Origin: Chlorokybus atmophyticus | Taxonomy: Eukaryota > Streptophyta > Chlorokybophyceae > Chlorokybales > Chlorokybaceae | Assembly: GCA_009103225.1 (NCBI GenBank) | Contig: RHPI01003642.1 | Span: 1,333,432-1,371,545, forward strand | DNA length: 38,114 bases | Direction: 5' to 3' | Shown: one piece after another, positions 10,814 to 24,313 of the stretch | Layout: the number at the start of each line of letters is the position of its first letter | Numbering within the stretch: the stretch's first letter is position 1 | The notes under the pieces: generated by a model | Told to the model about the DNA's origin: nothing | The model's input: only the letters and a program-made list of their open reading frames with translations | The model's database searches: none | Position numbers and translations under genes: made by a program

Positions 10814-12678
10814 TTGTTTGTTGGGCACTAGTAGTGCCAAAACAAATAAGCCCCAATCCGGGAATGCAATGCAATCCCCTCACAGCCAACTGCTACATGT
10901 CCTTGTACTTGGGCTTGGGCTTGTGTTGTCTTCCTCCATGTCCATGGCTGTGGTCGTGTCTTAGCAACGGTGACTCTGGCGGGGAGGGCGGCGGCCGGAA
11001 CACTGAGCATGCTGCTGTGCGCATTGTTGCCGTACTGCCCAATAGTTGATGATTAGGTAGGCCTTTTTGGAACAGTCGTCATTAAGCCAGAAGATTGGGC
11101 ATGGATACAACTTTATGGCAAGGGTGAGCCCTTGGGCAATCAGCATTGCACAACGCAATACGCAGAGACGCAAAGCAATATCCAACCTCGTTGCATGTGT
11201 ACTTCTGCGCAATAGGCCTACCGGTCCTAGTAAATACACGCATTTCAAGCAGCATTAGACATTTGTGTTTATATTCTCGTACCAAGTTTACACTTAAGTA
11301 TATTAGCCATGATTACGTTTATTAATGATTGAGAGGTTGTGCGTCATGAGGTCGTGTAATGTAACTTGTAACATGTAATATACAATCAATTCTTTATTCT
11401 GCAAATCTTATCATTGGAACGGTGGCACTGTCCAAACTTAACATTTGCAACGAAGTTTTCTTTATTTGCACTTGTATACCGAACTACGCGAGCTACATTA
11501 CGATTTGCATATGTGCCTTATCGAAAAGCAATCTTTTGAAGACTTTTCGCACTAATAAATGCATATATTACATCAATGCGTATCTGGTGGAGCCATTGTG
11601 TACTTTCAAATCTTAAAGATTACTATGACTCACCGAGTTGGGCCAATATCTTCCGGTAGCAAAAGTTGATACCGTGGGCCATTGACCATGGAGTAGTAAA
11701 TGCAACATGTGCAACTTCACTTCACGCGTCAGCTATTCGATAGTGAGCTATACCATACAATGGGCTATACCGTGGATTGGGCATATCTTCGTGCCCAAGA
11801 TTGTGCGGATTCCTACTTGTATGCTATTAATATTATTACTTGTTGAGTCTATCTTGAGTGCACTATTATAAACAAATTTTTGATATCGGCGCAAAGCGTT
11901 TTCGGGTTCATACCTTAACGGATGCTGCCACTCATGCAGAGCGAAATTACCATGGTTAGATTGCGCTCTGTGGAGCATGCAAATTGCAGATACACTATCA
12001 CGTCACTACATATCACAGCAGACGTATAAGTCAAATGTGTGAAATGCATCACACACATCATAATAATAACAACTGTTTATCATTTAACTAACCATGACAG
12101 CAACAGTAAGGCTCTCTCACCATCAAGCTAGAGGTCCAAAGCATGACCATGTCACATGGCGGCATGGCTGTGAATCAATGAGCGAGGTCACCCTATAATG
12201 GTGGTTCAACTTTGCTGCATGCCATGCAAAGCAACGACTGCTCGAAGTAAAAATACTTACTTAGTTTATTAAATATTACTGTGTGCCCATGTGTGAAACA
12301 ACAAGCAGAATGACAACCTTCAGCTGCTGTGCTTCACAACTATAGATCTAATACTTAATACTATTGGCAGCTTACATAATCAAATCTTCCTAAAAAAAGC
12401 ATTTACCACGTAAAGGTAAAAAATGTAAACGGCGGGACAAACTTTCCACTATGAGTTGTGAAGCTTAATGTAAGAAAATACAATGCATGCCTCATGTTCA
12501 TCTGCTATGACAATTCCATCTCCATCAAAACCTATCATAGCTGCTATGGTAGCACTGTACCATGTCGCATAGTACATCATTGTACCACCCTGAAAAGGCT
12601 TTTCAACGTAGTGCAATGCTATCTTGCATACTTTTATAAGTGATCAGCAGTTGAAGACAGAATTGCGCACGATGCGCA

Positions 12679-13082
12679 AGTATGTGCTGATGGAGCACAT
12701 ATGCAATGCAACCATGCAGTGAGACCTTTAAAATTTGATTGATTGATTTGATGTTCGCTCGTGGTGGGCCATCGTTCGCGACATGGGTTGAATTTTCCTG
12801 CACGACTATCCTTGCCTTCTGTTGCAACATATGAGGGGGCTCGGAAAACACATAGTATGATTATGATTGCTATTTTTTTGGTATGTATGTATATATATTA
12901 AGCGTCAGTATGTGCTGTCAGCCTGAGAGCACGTATTCAATGCAGCAATGCAGTGAGAGCTTTGAGCTTTGATTTCTTGATTTATCAATCTAACGCAGGC
13001 CCGTGATGGGCCATCGTTTACGACATGGGTTGAGTATTATATCAGCCTTGTCCTCTGTCGCAACATATGTGGGGCTTGGGNT
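12679..13082 (+). repeat. Pair of diverged direct repeats, about 165 and 175 bp
   Basis: Copy 1 spans about 12679-12842 and copy 2 about 12907-13082. Shared words in the same order: AGTATGTGCTG, ATGCAGTGAGA, GGGCCATCGTT, GACATGGGTTGA, CAACATATG, then a G-rich end. The intervening parts have drifted. Probably two old copies of one dispersed element. An N at 13081 lies in copy 2. Confidence 0.75.
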
Positions 13083-13226
13083 GGCGTATAGCTGCACACA
13101 TCACGGACGTTAGCCATGTTGCTAAATTCATGTTTGTTAATGCCAACAATGTCTCCTGCACCAGTATCAACCAGCTTGCCAATCGCCGCAACAAGCCTTC
13201 ATGCCAACGAACCCAGCTGCACTGAC

Positions 13227-13466
13227 CTGATTGAGTCCGCATGGTTCAAATCGTGACGGCATGAGCAGAATGTCTGCGCCAGCTGTGATCCTGTGCGCCA
13301 TGTCCACATTGAACCCGACCCACCCGCGCGCCTTGTCTCGGTTGTGTGCTTCGGTAGATCGCAGCAGATCCTCCAGACCGGGGTCGCCCGACCCCAACAT
13401 CACCAATTGGACGTCCATTGACATCAGCCACGGCAGCGCACCAGCAATCAAGTCGGCACCCTTCTG
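13227..13466 (-). pseudogene. Orphan exon of plastid-type starch synthase (GT5)
   Basis: An open minus-strand frame reads [15 protein letters not shown], then [32 protein letters not shown] and [17 protein letters not shown]. These are the C-terminal GT5 catalytic motifs of starch synthases, which use ADP-glucose to extend starch chains. The exon ends in a consensus donor CAG/GTCAGT after GLNQ, the place where the family would continue with LYAMRYGT. On its 5' side it runs into a poly-C/poly-G tract (13470-13490). No convincing upstream or downstream exon is visible, and the next gene upstream lies on the other strand. Either a gene fragment carried here or the last intact piece of a decayed gene. 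Identity is sure; status as pseudogene is inferred. Confidence 0.8.
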
Positions 13467-14499
13467 GTACCCCCCCCCTCCCCCCCCCCCTTCTTTCTTA
13501 GGGCATAATTTTTATGTGTTTGCAGCCGCCTGCAGGGCTTGAAACTATGTATATCAACGGGGTGGGCTGATGTCTGTGTAAACAGTACCACCGTAGGTAT
13601 ACATACATGTAGCTTCAACAACACACTGCGATGCAGTCATGGCACTTCAGTCGAGGATTACACACGTGCACGGATCTCGTCTGTCCCTCCCACTTACGCG
13701 CACACTGGCGTTGGGCCAGGCCAGCCGAACTAACGCAACAACAGCAGCAAAGTCATAGTCACAGTCATGCGCCGCTGGTAGGCCTGCGTTGCTGCTGCGC
13801 CATACCATGAGGCGGCGGTGGTGGAGTAGAAGGTGAAGGGTGCGCACAGACTACTACAACCAGGTGGTGTTGTGTGGTTGTAGTTGTGGTTGTGGGGGTG
13901 CTGTTGCTGTATTTTGGTGGTGATTGTGCTGGTGGTTGTCATGTCATGGTGGCAACAGCGCTTACTGCCAATCTTTGAAAAGCTGTGCATGCAGGCAGAC
14001 TCACACATGTGCTAGCCGCTTGCAATTGAGTTCGACCAACATGTTTCATCTAAACATTGGAACAACATGACGCTGATTTTGTTTTGATGTATAGAGTTGG
14101 CAAACTAGAACCTGAGCAAGCAAATATCAGCAACGCAGCAGGGGTTATAAAGTTCGACTGTGGCAATCCACTACTTTGTCACAGCCGATGCATGCTCCAA
14201 CTTGGCCTTTGCAAGCCAGCTGAACAGAAGTGCGATATCGTTTGTTGTTGTTGTTGCTGTCGTTGTCATTGCTAACTGCGTCGTGGTTCAGGTTCAGCAT
14301 GACTCACACAACCTGTTGTGGCAGGCGAGGTTGTTAAATCTGCCTGGAGGCAAGGCAAGACAGCGCTTGCAAGCAACCAATTAGCCAAGCAAAGAAGAGC
14401 AGTGTGTGTTGCACACAACGACCATTATACCTGCAGCAATCTTACCCCAAACACCACCACCACTGCCACCATCATCACGACAACAACAACAACATCAAC
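13467..14499. other. Intergenic, no gene recognised
   Basis: About 1 kb between the starch synthase exon and the GTPase gene. Contains runs of GTTGTGGTTG- and CAACAACAAC-type sequence (13735-13940, 14240-14275, 14450-14500) but no domain-bearing frame. The promoter and 5' leader of the GTPase gene should be here. Confidence 0.45.
13470..13490. repeat. Poly-C tract
   Basis: Nine C, one T, eleven C, immediately next to the starch synthase exon. A likely site of sequencing or assembly error. Confidence 0.95.
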
Positions 14500-17400
14500 A
14501 TGGGGCCGGCGTGGCTGGCGGCGCTCGCCCTGCTGCTGCTGGCACTGGCGTGCATGGGGATGCTGTGGGCGGCGCTCCTGTACACCTCCCACAACACAGG
14601 GTGGGTGGGGTGGCTAGCACTCTGTCCATTTTTACTGTGCATATGTGTGCTGATATCACTGCTTGACACATGCATACAAACTTCTATGCCTACATACAAA
14701 AGAGGCAACACTGCCGATATCACGCGTTGCAGCAGACAGCAGTGTGTCGCACATACTCAGCTGTTTCTCTCTTCACCTTACAGCTATGCATTCTGTATGC
14801 ATACAGTATGCACTGCATGAACCTTGGCCTATTTACATGCATGCATGCAACATCACCTACTCTGCCAGACCAACATCATTCCCTTGTCTTCCAGAGCTGT
14901 CCCGGTTCCCCTGACCCCTCTTCAGGCCCTCTCTCGCCTCCGCACGTACCTGACCAAGTCCCTGCGTCGCCTGGCGGAGTGGGCCGGGGACGCCGTGGCC
15001 GTGGCCGTGCACTGCGTCGTCAGCGCGAGGGCAGTAGGGGACGTGCTGAGACCGCTGTGGCTAGCTATTGTGCATAGGGCAACGCACGCTGCGCTGCAGG
15101 AGGTGGGTGTGTGGGGCTTTGTGTATGTGTCTGTGTGCGCGCGCGTGTGGGCACCGGAAAAGGAAATGCCAACCATACATGCATAGCCCCCTCCAGCATT
15201 CTTGTTGAGATGCGCAGGGAGCTGCACACAAGGTGTGTTCACACGCGCACGTGCACGTGCGCACACACACACACACACACTCCTCCACACCACAGGTTGG
15301 CAAGATGGTGGAGGAGACTAAGGCCCGCCACGCCCGCCTCTCCGCGACCGGCGCCCTGCCTGTCTACAATGTCCTGGTCGTCGGGCGGCTACGCGCCGGG
15401 AAGAGCAGCTGCTGCAACGCAATGCTCGGGCTCCTGGATGGGTGAGGAGAAAAGAGGAAATAGCGTGTGTGTGCGGGTGCATGCGCGTGTGCGTGTCATG
15501 CGGTTCTTTTGGTGTTTGCATGGCCAGCATGCGGCCCCTTCCACTCCCTCTCCCTCTCCCTCTCCCTCTCCCTCATGTTCTCCTCCCATTCCCGCATGTA
15601 CGTGCTAAGTGTCACATGTCACACGCTCGCACATGCTCGTGTGCTCATACATGTGTTGCTTGCGCCGCAATCAGCTCTCCGAAGGTGGCCGAGACAGGCC
15701 CGCGCAGCCTGCCCAAGCCAACAACACGCTTCCCCGTTGTCTACAACTCCACGAACACGCGCTTCAGGTTTGTAGAGTCGAGTTCACATTCACACCCCAC
15801 AGCACACATGCAAGCGTGGACATGATGGTTCAACCTTCGGCATGCTTGAGAACCACAACTCAACAAGCTGCCTCGTTTATTGCACGGCAATGTTGCTACT
15901 GCGTGCGCAAAAAAACCTGTGGAGTTTACGCACGCAGCTTATGCGAACATGAACCTGTGGTCATTATCATCAAGCAGAAACATGCGCGTGCGTGCGTGTC
16001 AACACAACAGTGACTTGTGTACTCCTGTAGGATAATGGACACGCCGCCCATCAACGCCACTGAAGCCGACATGCGCCGGCTACAGCGTTGGGCTCAGGGC
16101 GTGCGCTCCGTCGCCACGGCCCCCAACGACATCGACAACCGTGACGGTCCCACCCGCATCATCATCGACGCCAACATGAACCTCGACACCGCCGACATGA
16201 ACGTGGACACTGTCGACGTCGATGTCGGCGTGGGCGGCGCGGACGCGCGCGTTGTGGTCTACGACTGCGCCGACAACCGCGCCGATGCCGTCGTCATTGT
16301 CGTCGATATGGAGAGCATCACGGTGGCGCGTGTCGGTGACGTGTATGTCGCGGAGATCAGGCGGCAGATCGACCTTCTACGCAGCACCAACAGAATAGGT
16401 GTGTGTGTGTGGTAACACATGCAACAGTGTGCAGACGTGTATTGGATGTGTCGGCATGCACACGAACTGGATGTCCATCTGCACGTGATTGCCCACACAC
16501 ATGGGTGCCCATGCAGCTGTACATTGGATTGCATGCTGAGTCTGTCTACTCTCAGCGCAGATTTGAATGCACGCTCTCAGTTATGCTCATGTGTGTGCGT
16601 GAGTTTGATGCGTCACACAATTACCCGGACATCCACCTGCAGGCGGGCCTTTGAGGGTCGTTTTGTTGGCCAACTACTCCCCGCGCGCCAACAGGGAAGA
16701 AAGAAAGTCGTTGCGCCATCGGCTCCTCTCCTCCCTGGACGTCGACACCGCGTTCGACGCCGTCCTGGAGCCCACGCGCGACCCGGCACCGCTGCCACCA
16801 TCCCTCGCGCTCGATGCCAGCACAATGGTGCAGATGCTGGAACTGCTCAATACCACGGCGGTGCGTATGTGTGCGTGCGCGTGCGCGTGCGCGTCCGCGT
16901 GCGTGTGCGTGTGTCTGTTACGGCACACATGCACGTGAGGCGGGGAAGGTGTCAAGATCTTGGTTTGTGTTATGTGTGTGTGTGTGTGTGTGGCTTGCAC
17001 ATCATGCAGTGATTGCCACTTGCTTGCCTGTTGCTTGCCTGCTTACACAGCTGCTTGCCAGCGCATGCGTGCCATACATCACTGCTTGTCATTGTACTTG
17101 CCAGTGCCTGTCACAGTTGGTCACTGTACGGCACGCCGGCGTTGTCGCAGGACCACAGTNGCGGCGCTGCTATGCACGCACACACATTCTGACATTGCAG
17201 GAGTTTTGTCTCCGTGATGTGGAGAGCGGCGTACGGGCTCAGTTTCTGCCTCCCAACCATGCTGCTGCCGGTCAACATGAGCACACGCATCACAAGCACT
17301 TGCACATAGCCGCAAGGCACGCTTCCTCCTCATCCTCTTCCTCCTCAAGCGAAGATGGAGGAGACACTTCAACAGACTCCCACAATCACAGGGCCTCCAC

Positions 17401-17665
17401 TGGTAAGCACACAATGCGCGTGGCTGATATGTATTATACCTACTCATATACACAAAATGACATATGCATGTGCATTTGCACATGCGCAGCTGCAATGGCT
17501 GCGGTTAAAGCAACGAAACATACGGCGAGCACAGTCAAGTCTGGCATCCGCAGCCTGCTCGCGTTCCGCGTGCTAAAAAAGTCGAAACCGTCGTCGCTGA
17601 TACCGGGCGTTCGTGGACACAAGAGTCACCACCATCATCGTCATGAACACTCTCATGGTGGATGA
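14500..17665 (+). CDS. Membrane-anchored P-loop GTPase-like protein, unknown family
   Basis: Eight exons: 14500-14600, 14895-15102, 15296-15441, 15675-15767, 16031-16398, 16643-16860, 17201-17402, 17490-17665; 503 residues, all junctions GT-AG and in phase. Residues 5-28 (WLAALALLLLALACMGMLWAAL) are a signal anchor. An amphipathic stretch 35-115 follows. The G domain begins at VYNVLVVGRLRAGKSS (P-loop G133 to S141). RIMDTPPIN (183-191) sits where DxxG is expected, DAVVIVVDM (268-276) is a typical core strand, and RVVLLANYS (310-318) sits in the NKxD position. An Asp-rich insert (222-262) lies between G3 and the next strand. The C-terminus has a Ser run, then a basic segment and a His-rich tail (HHHHRHEHSHGG). 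The P-loop/DTP layout recalls Toc34/AIG1, septin or IRG-type GTPases, but no family is clear. Nucleotide binding is inferred from motifs only. Confidence 0.75.
15262..15280. repeat. (CA)n microsatellite in intron 2 of the GTPase gene
   Basis: About nine CA units just upstream of the exon 3 acceptor. Confidence 0.9.
15545..15574. repeat. (CCCTCT)n tract in intron 3 of the GTPase gene
   Basis: About five CCCTCT units, pure pyrimidine on the plus strand. Confidence 0.9.
16861..16992. repeat. Alternating purine-pyrimidine tracts in intron 6 of the GTPase gene
   Basis: The intron starts directly with TGCG/CGTG repeats (16861-16918) and carries a (TG)9 run at 16974-16992. Confidence 0.85.
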
Positions 17666-19272
17666 GGAGGAACTATGCTCGCGTGATTGTCCATAATGTT
17701 TGTATATACTTGCGTGTGTACTAGATGTTTGTACTAGATGACACACATCTAGTACGCACAGCTAGGCGGCCCGTGCGTCATAGTTGGGTGTGCACGTCAT
17801 GCAGGATCACGCTCGTCACCCCTCGGCATAATGCTTGTGATGCACAACCGTTGCTTTGCGTTGGTAACTACACGACTGATCAGTGAAAATGCAGATTGTG
17901 TAGTGTTTGCAAGTTGATGAGGTAGACCAGCACAGCGCGCTAGACACACCGCATGTACATATGTATATAGATTGTAGTTAGTGAGAGTGCAAGTGGACGG
18001 ACTGCTAGCTGTACCATGGTGGTGAACAAGGCTTGAGTAAGACGTGGTGTGTGGAGCTGTCATTGCAACTGTGTACGTGAGTCTGAGTGTGATTCTTTCC
18101 ATCAATGTTCAGTGGAAGTGATAGCTGACAAACATAACGTCTTGGTTGTCAACATTAATAAGCGAGGACATAAGTTTACCTTGTCGAGAACCACACTAGG
18201 TGGCATAAACAACATGCCATGATACAGAGGGCCTCATTATCAGACCGCCTGCCTTCTCAAAAACGTTGTTGCAGGGCACTTATTGCAATATGGATGTGGC
18301 ACTCACATAGTTGATGTATTTGCCTGCAGCATGTAGCTTATGGGATAAGGTATGCTTGCAATATTCCGTGCATACATGCTTTTATGCGTATGTTGTTCGG
18401 TTGTGCACGTTGCACCGCATGGCATAAGCTATGACGCTGGCAAACGGACCATGGGGGTTGAAAAGGCATTGGCACGGTCGTGGTCATCGTTGTCCACCAC
18501 TCTGTGCACTGTCTGAACCTCTTCCCTTTTCTCCCTCCGCCCTTCTCCTGTGCTGCCCAGGTACCCGCTGGGCACTACTGTACCTGTCTCTCCTGACCAG
18601 CTTTGTCTTGGGTTGCTGCATTTGCACATAGACACACAGCCCCATAGCTTGGTGTGCAATAGGTTTGTGTGCGCCCTGTGCCTTGTGCTACTTGTTTTTG
18701 CTACTGCCATGTTGTGCTTGTAAACTTTTCACTCCTGTACCCTGTGCATGGGACAACACCTAGCGCAGTGAATGCATGAACTCCCTATTACTATCAATAT
18801 GCAAGCGTTGGCTGTCAGTGCTACACCATGCCTAACCACACACAACCTTAAACGCATCCACGTGAAACAGTCACCAACACTGCAATATCCGTAGAGGTTT
18901 ATTTTTCGAAATGTAACACATTGACTCAAGCCATGCACAACTGCGGCCAGACTAGCATATTGCACGAGACCATATCAGCAGCTCGGCTGTTGAGGTGATA
19001 CAGAATGGTGTTGTGTACTGCCTTGCTCGACTGGGTGAGTTGCTGCGACAAATACATGGCACCACCGTAGCTCAAGTTGCTGCATATAAGGATGCCATGC
19101 AGAAGAAGTGGATGACGATGCATAAGCTCAGCCAGTCACTCGGTCAGTCATATTGCGAGTGTATCATGCTACTGGCTTTGCATACATCAACCACGGAACA
19201 ATCCACCAACACCTGCTCACTCAGCGACATAGGCTTCAAACAATGGCTATACCTAGAGGCTAAAACCAAACC
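17666..19272. other. Convergent intergenic region
   Basis: About 1.6 kb between the stop codons of two convergent genes (GTPase, plus; PC-esterase-like, minus). Holds a hairpin near 17731-17755. Open frames here have no recognisable domain or splice pattern. No TGTAA signal close to either stop was found. Confidence 0.5.
17719..17755. repeat. Hairpin with duplicated arm
   Basis: GTACTAGATG occurs at 17719-17728 and 17731-17740, and its reverse complement CATCTAGTAC at 17746-17755. Either copy can pair with it; the second gives a 10-bp stem with a 5-base loop. It lies in the probable 3' UTR of the GTPase gene. Confidence 0.85.
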
Positions 19273-20984
19273 CTATGTTAATGCAGTGCCCTCTTGTTTG
19301 TTGAAATGCTGTTCGATAATGTTATACAGATCTGTGAACACGGCATCCCAGAAAACAGGGACATAGCAATAATGGGAGCAGTCGCAGCACTCCTGGCCCT
19401 CACCCTTGTTCCACAAGCAGTACTTTTCTTCATGCATGTCATAGCGGGGTGATGTCACCTCATAAAAGGGCAGCATGTGAAAGTTGTTGAGGTAAAATGC
19501 CACCTGGAAAAGCCACTGTCAAGCTTAATAGCTGCGACTGAGGCTAGTACATGGCCATACCTGACGTCGCAAGCATGTTCAAATACACGCACACAAGAAT
19601 AATAACGGCAAGTATGAGTGTACACACGCACAGACTTGCACGTACAGACACATGTCTCATCTTGCGTGTTCATGTCTGTGTATTTCCGTGTCCTGTACCT
19701 CATGGATGACGCGGTTCTGCTTCTGAACCAAGTTGGTGTGTGCCACTGCGTCATCCATGGGGAAGCACTGACACACGCCCAAGGCGCCAAAGTGCCGCGG
19801 GTCGGTTCTATTGAAGGCCCCCGTACCATAGAAATGCTGAGCACCCAGCTCGCGCATGAGACCGATCTTACCAGGCTGACTGCTGTACTCATGCAACATC
19901 TGCAACAACAGGTCGGTTCTGATGACATATTCGCTTGGTGAGTGGGGGCTAAATTGAATCGGTTGTACAATGTACCTTGCCCAGCATCGCGGTGTCTTCC
20001 ACAAAGGAGTCAAATTCTTCAGGTTTGTAATGCAGACCAAAGTTCACAATCAAGATGTCCACAAACTCCATGAAACCCTGGATGACTTCTGCATTGAGCT
20101 TGTCAAGACGTGAGAATAAAACCACACCGTCGTGCGGGATTGTTGTGTACGATGTCACCCAGCTGCCGGGGACCTGTGAGTGAACAAGTTAATACACATG
20201 TTGTGCACAACATGTCCTTGATTCACGCAACCCCCGCTTCCTCACCTTCTTTGCAACCTCAGAACCCTGGAGGAAGTACTGTTCTCGCCTTGCCGAGTCC
20301 TTAGACAAGTGGTTGGCACGTGAAAGACCGCAGATAGCGGCAGTGTACATTAGCCAATCGATGCTGTCGCCAAGAATCAGCAACACCCTGCAAGCAACAA
20401 ATGGTTTAGTTCCAGGACATGTGAGCTGACTGAGGCGATTTATGTGACGTACTTGTTGCCCATAATCTCGGCAATGTCACCCATTGTGCGCATTGACGGG
20501 GTGCGTGTGAGATACGGGTCCCATGTCGGCCAGTCCGAGTCCTGCTTCCAGTCTTTGCACCAGTCGTAAACATGGAATGGGAAGAAGTGGTTGTGCCGGA
20601 TGCACGAAGGATTGCGTTGACACTGCATGACATGGCCATGCACATGTCACAACACGGCACGTTGGCAGCAAACAACAAACACCATTACATTCTGAGTTCT
20701 TGGCAAGGGACAAGACAGACAGCATGCACACCTGAATGGTGGGTTTGCTGCCTTCGGGTACCGGCTCGCAGGGCGCATGAGGCGGCTCTGCAATGAGGCC
20801 AACCATCAATGAACCGAGCAGCAAACCAAGTCATGACGCCACCACTGACATCAAGAAGTACTATGTTTGGCAACACTTGCTTGCAAATGTGAAGTATACG
20901 CCACGTACCAGCTGAAGCTGCCACTGTTGCCAGCGCTGCCAGCAGCAGCAGTAGCAAGAAGCACGGCTCTGCCGTGCATGCCAT
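19273..20984 (-). CDS. PC-esterase/TBL-like secretory SGNH enzyme
   Basis: Seven exons on the minus strand: 20984-20909, 20787-20732, 20622-20453, 20387-20246, 20173-19976, 19899-19699, 19503-19273; 357 residues. The start is the ATG at 20984, opening a signal peptide (CFLLLLLLAALATVAASA). After a Cys-rich lead (residues 26-100) comes the catalytic Ser block VLLILGDSIDW (GDS at 107-109). The family's middle strand is VDILIVNFGLHY, and the C-terminal DCSHYC (322-327) supplies the Asp and His of the DxxH motif. GDS plus DxxH is the signature of PC-esterase / TRICHOME BIREFRINGENCE-LIKE proteins, Golgi or secreted enzymes that in plants O-acetylate wall polysaccharides. Length is normal for the family. 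Exon 6 was placed at 19899 because a 76-base intron there restores phase; nearer AG sites do not. Actual substrate unknown. Divergent from the carbamoyltransferase gene, 903 bases apart. Confidence 0.8.
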
Positions 20985-21887
20985 CACGTCGCGCACGCTT
21001 TGTTAGCTTATAGTAGTGCCGTCAACTGTGGTATGAGCCCCACCGTGTAACGATCAAACAAGCGTCTTCACAACCACAGCCTGTAACGGCACGAGCGACA
21101 TTTGCGAAAATAATAAAAACCCCAGAGTATGCTTCCGTTTTCAACCGTGTGAGACTGCATGCACTGGTCAGTGCCAATGTTGCGACAACGAAATGCTTGA
21201 CAGTGACAAGGGGATGTGCGCTGACACTGAGAAGGAGGACAACCGGTAGCTGCTCGACAACACTGATTGCTTTCATGAGAAAGACCTTGGTTGAGTACTT
21301 CTACAACCACATTATGCTCCACAACAGGGTCGTTTGAGAGCTGGACTGCAAAAACGCAGACGCACATGCCTTCAACAAGGCAAGTAAAGCGCTTTCTCAC
21401 AATGTGAACAAGGTGCACTGTTCAATGACAGTATGCACGTACAGCCCAACACCAGCTTCAACTGCCGATACAGTCGTAGCCCTGACAATCAAACAAGCAA
21501 GACAGTAAAGGGCAAGACACACCGACAAAGACGTGTCACTATTCAGGCCAAGCAAAGTCAAGTCCTCACCAAGTCCTGCCCAGAGCCATGTCGACCCGCT
21601 CGCAAACGCATCCTGTCTGACTAACGAAGCTACAAGCACGACCTTGTACGCACCTTCTCTTCCTACAGCGCACAGACACCGCCTCACAGGCACCGCCGCC
21701 GCCAACACCACCACCGCCAACTCACCATCCAGCGTGATACTTGGTCGGTCAACTCATGTTCTCAGTCATCATACACACGTTAGCTACCGTGTCAATTAAT
21801 CGATGTTACGTTAGCTACTTGCAGACCGTCGCAATGCAGGCATAACGTTTGGGCTTGAGACTGGGAGTGAGCAGGTTGTTGAGCAGC
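20985..21887. promoter_or_regulatory. Shared divergent promoter region
   Basis: 903 bases between the start codons of two head-to-head genes (PC-esterase-like, minus; carbamoyltransferase, plus). No clear TATA box or repeated motif was found. The call rests on gene arrangement only. 21690-21725 has CCGCCG/ACCACC simple sequence. Confidence 0.45.

Positions 21888-24313
<2,426 letters not shown>

Larger units (their letters stand above)
9863..13226. other. Non-coding stretch with hairpins and repeats
   Basis: No gene recognised in about 3.4 kb. 10430-10690 is a long TG/CA/CG alternating tract; its open frames are low-complexity Cys/Ala/Met or His/Thr strings with no domain. 11270-12650 is AT-rich. 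Individual palindromes, a foldback and a diverged repeat pair are listed separately. Confidence 0.5.

Noticed and set aside
10079-10840. Minus-strand frame of 253 residues rich in His, Thr and Cys
   Set aside because: Mostly a translation of the TG/CA alternating tract. No domain, no splice support, and overlapping frames on both strands look alike.
18995-19366. 123-residue plus-strand frame overlapping the 3' end of the PC-esterase-like gene
   Set aside because: Antisense to a verified exon in part, with no domain of its own.
19900-19975. Apparent frameshift between exons 5 and 6 of the PC-esterase-like gene
   Set aside because: The nearest AG sites break the frame, but the TTGTTGCAG acceptor at 19900 gives a normal 76-base intron and keeps phase.
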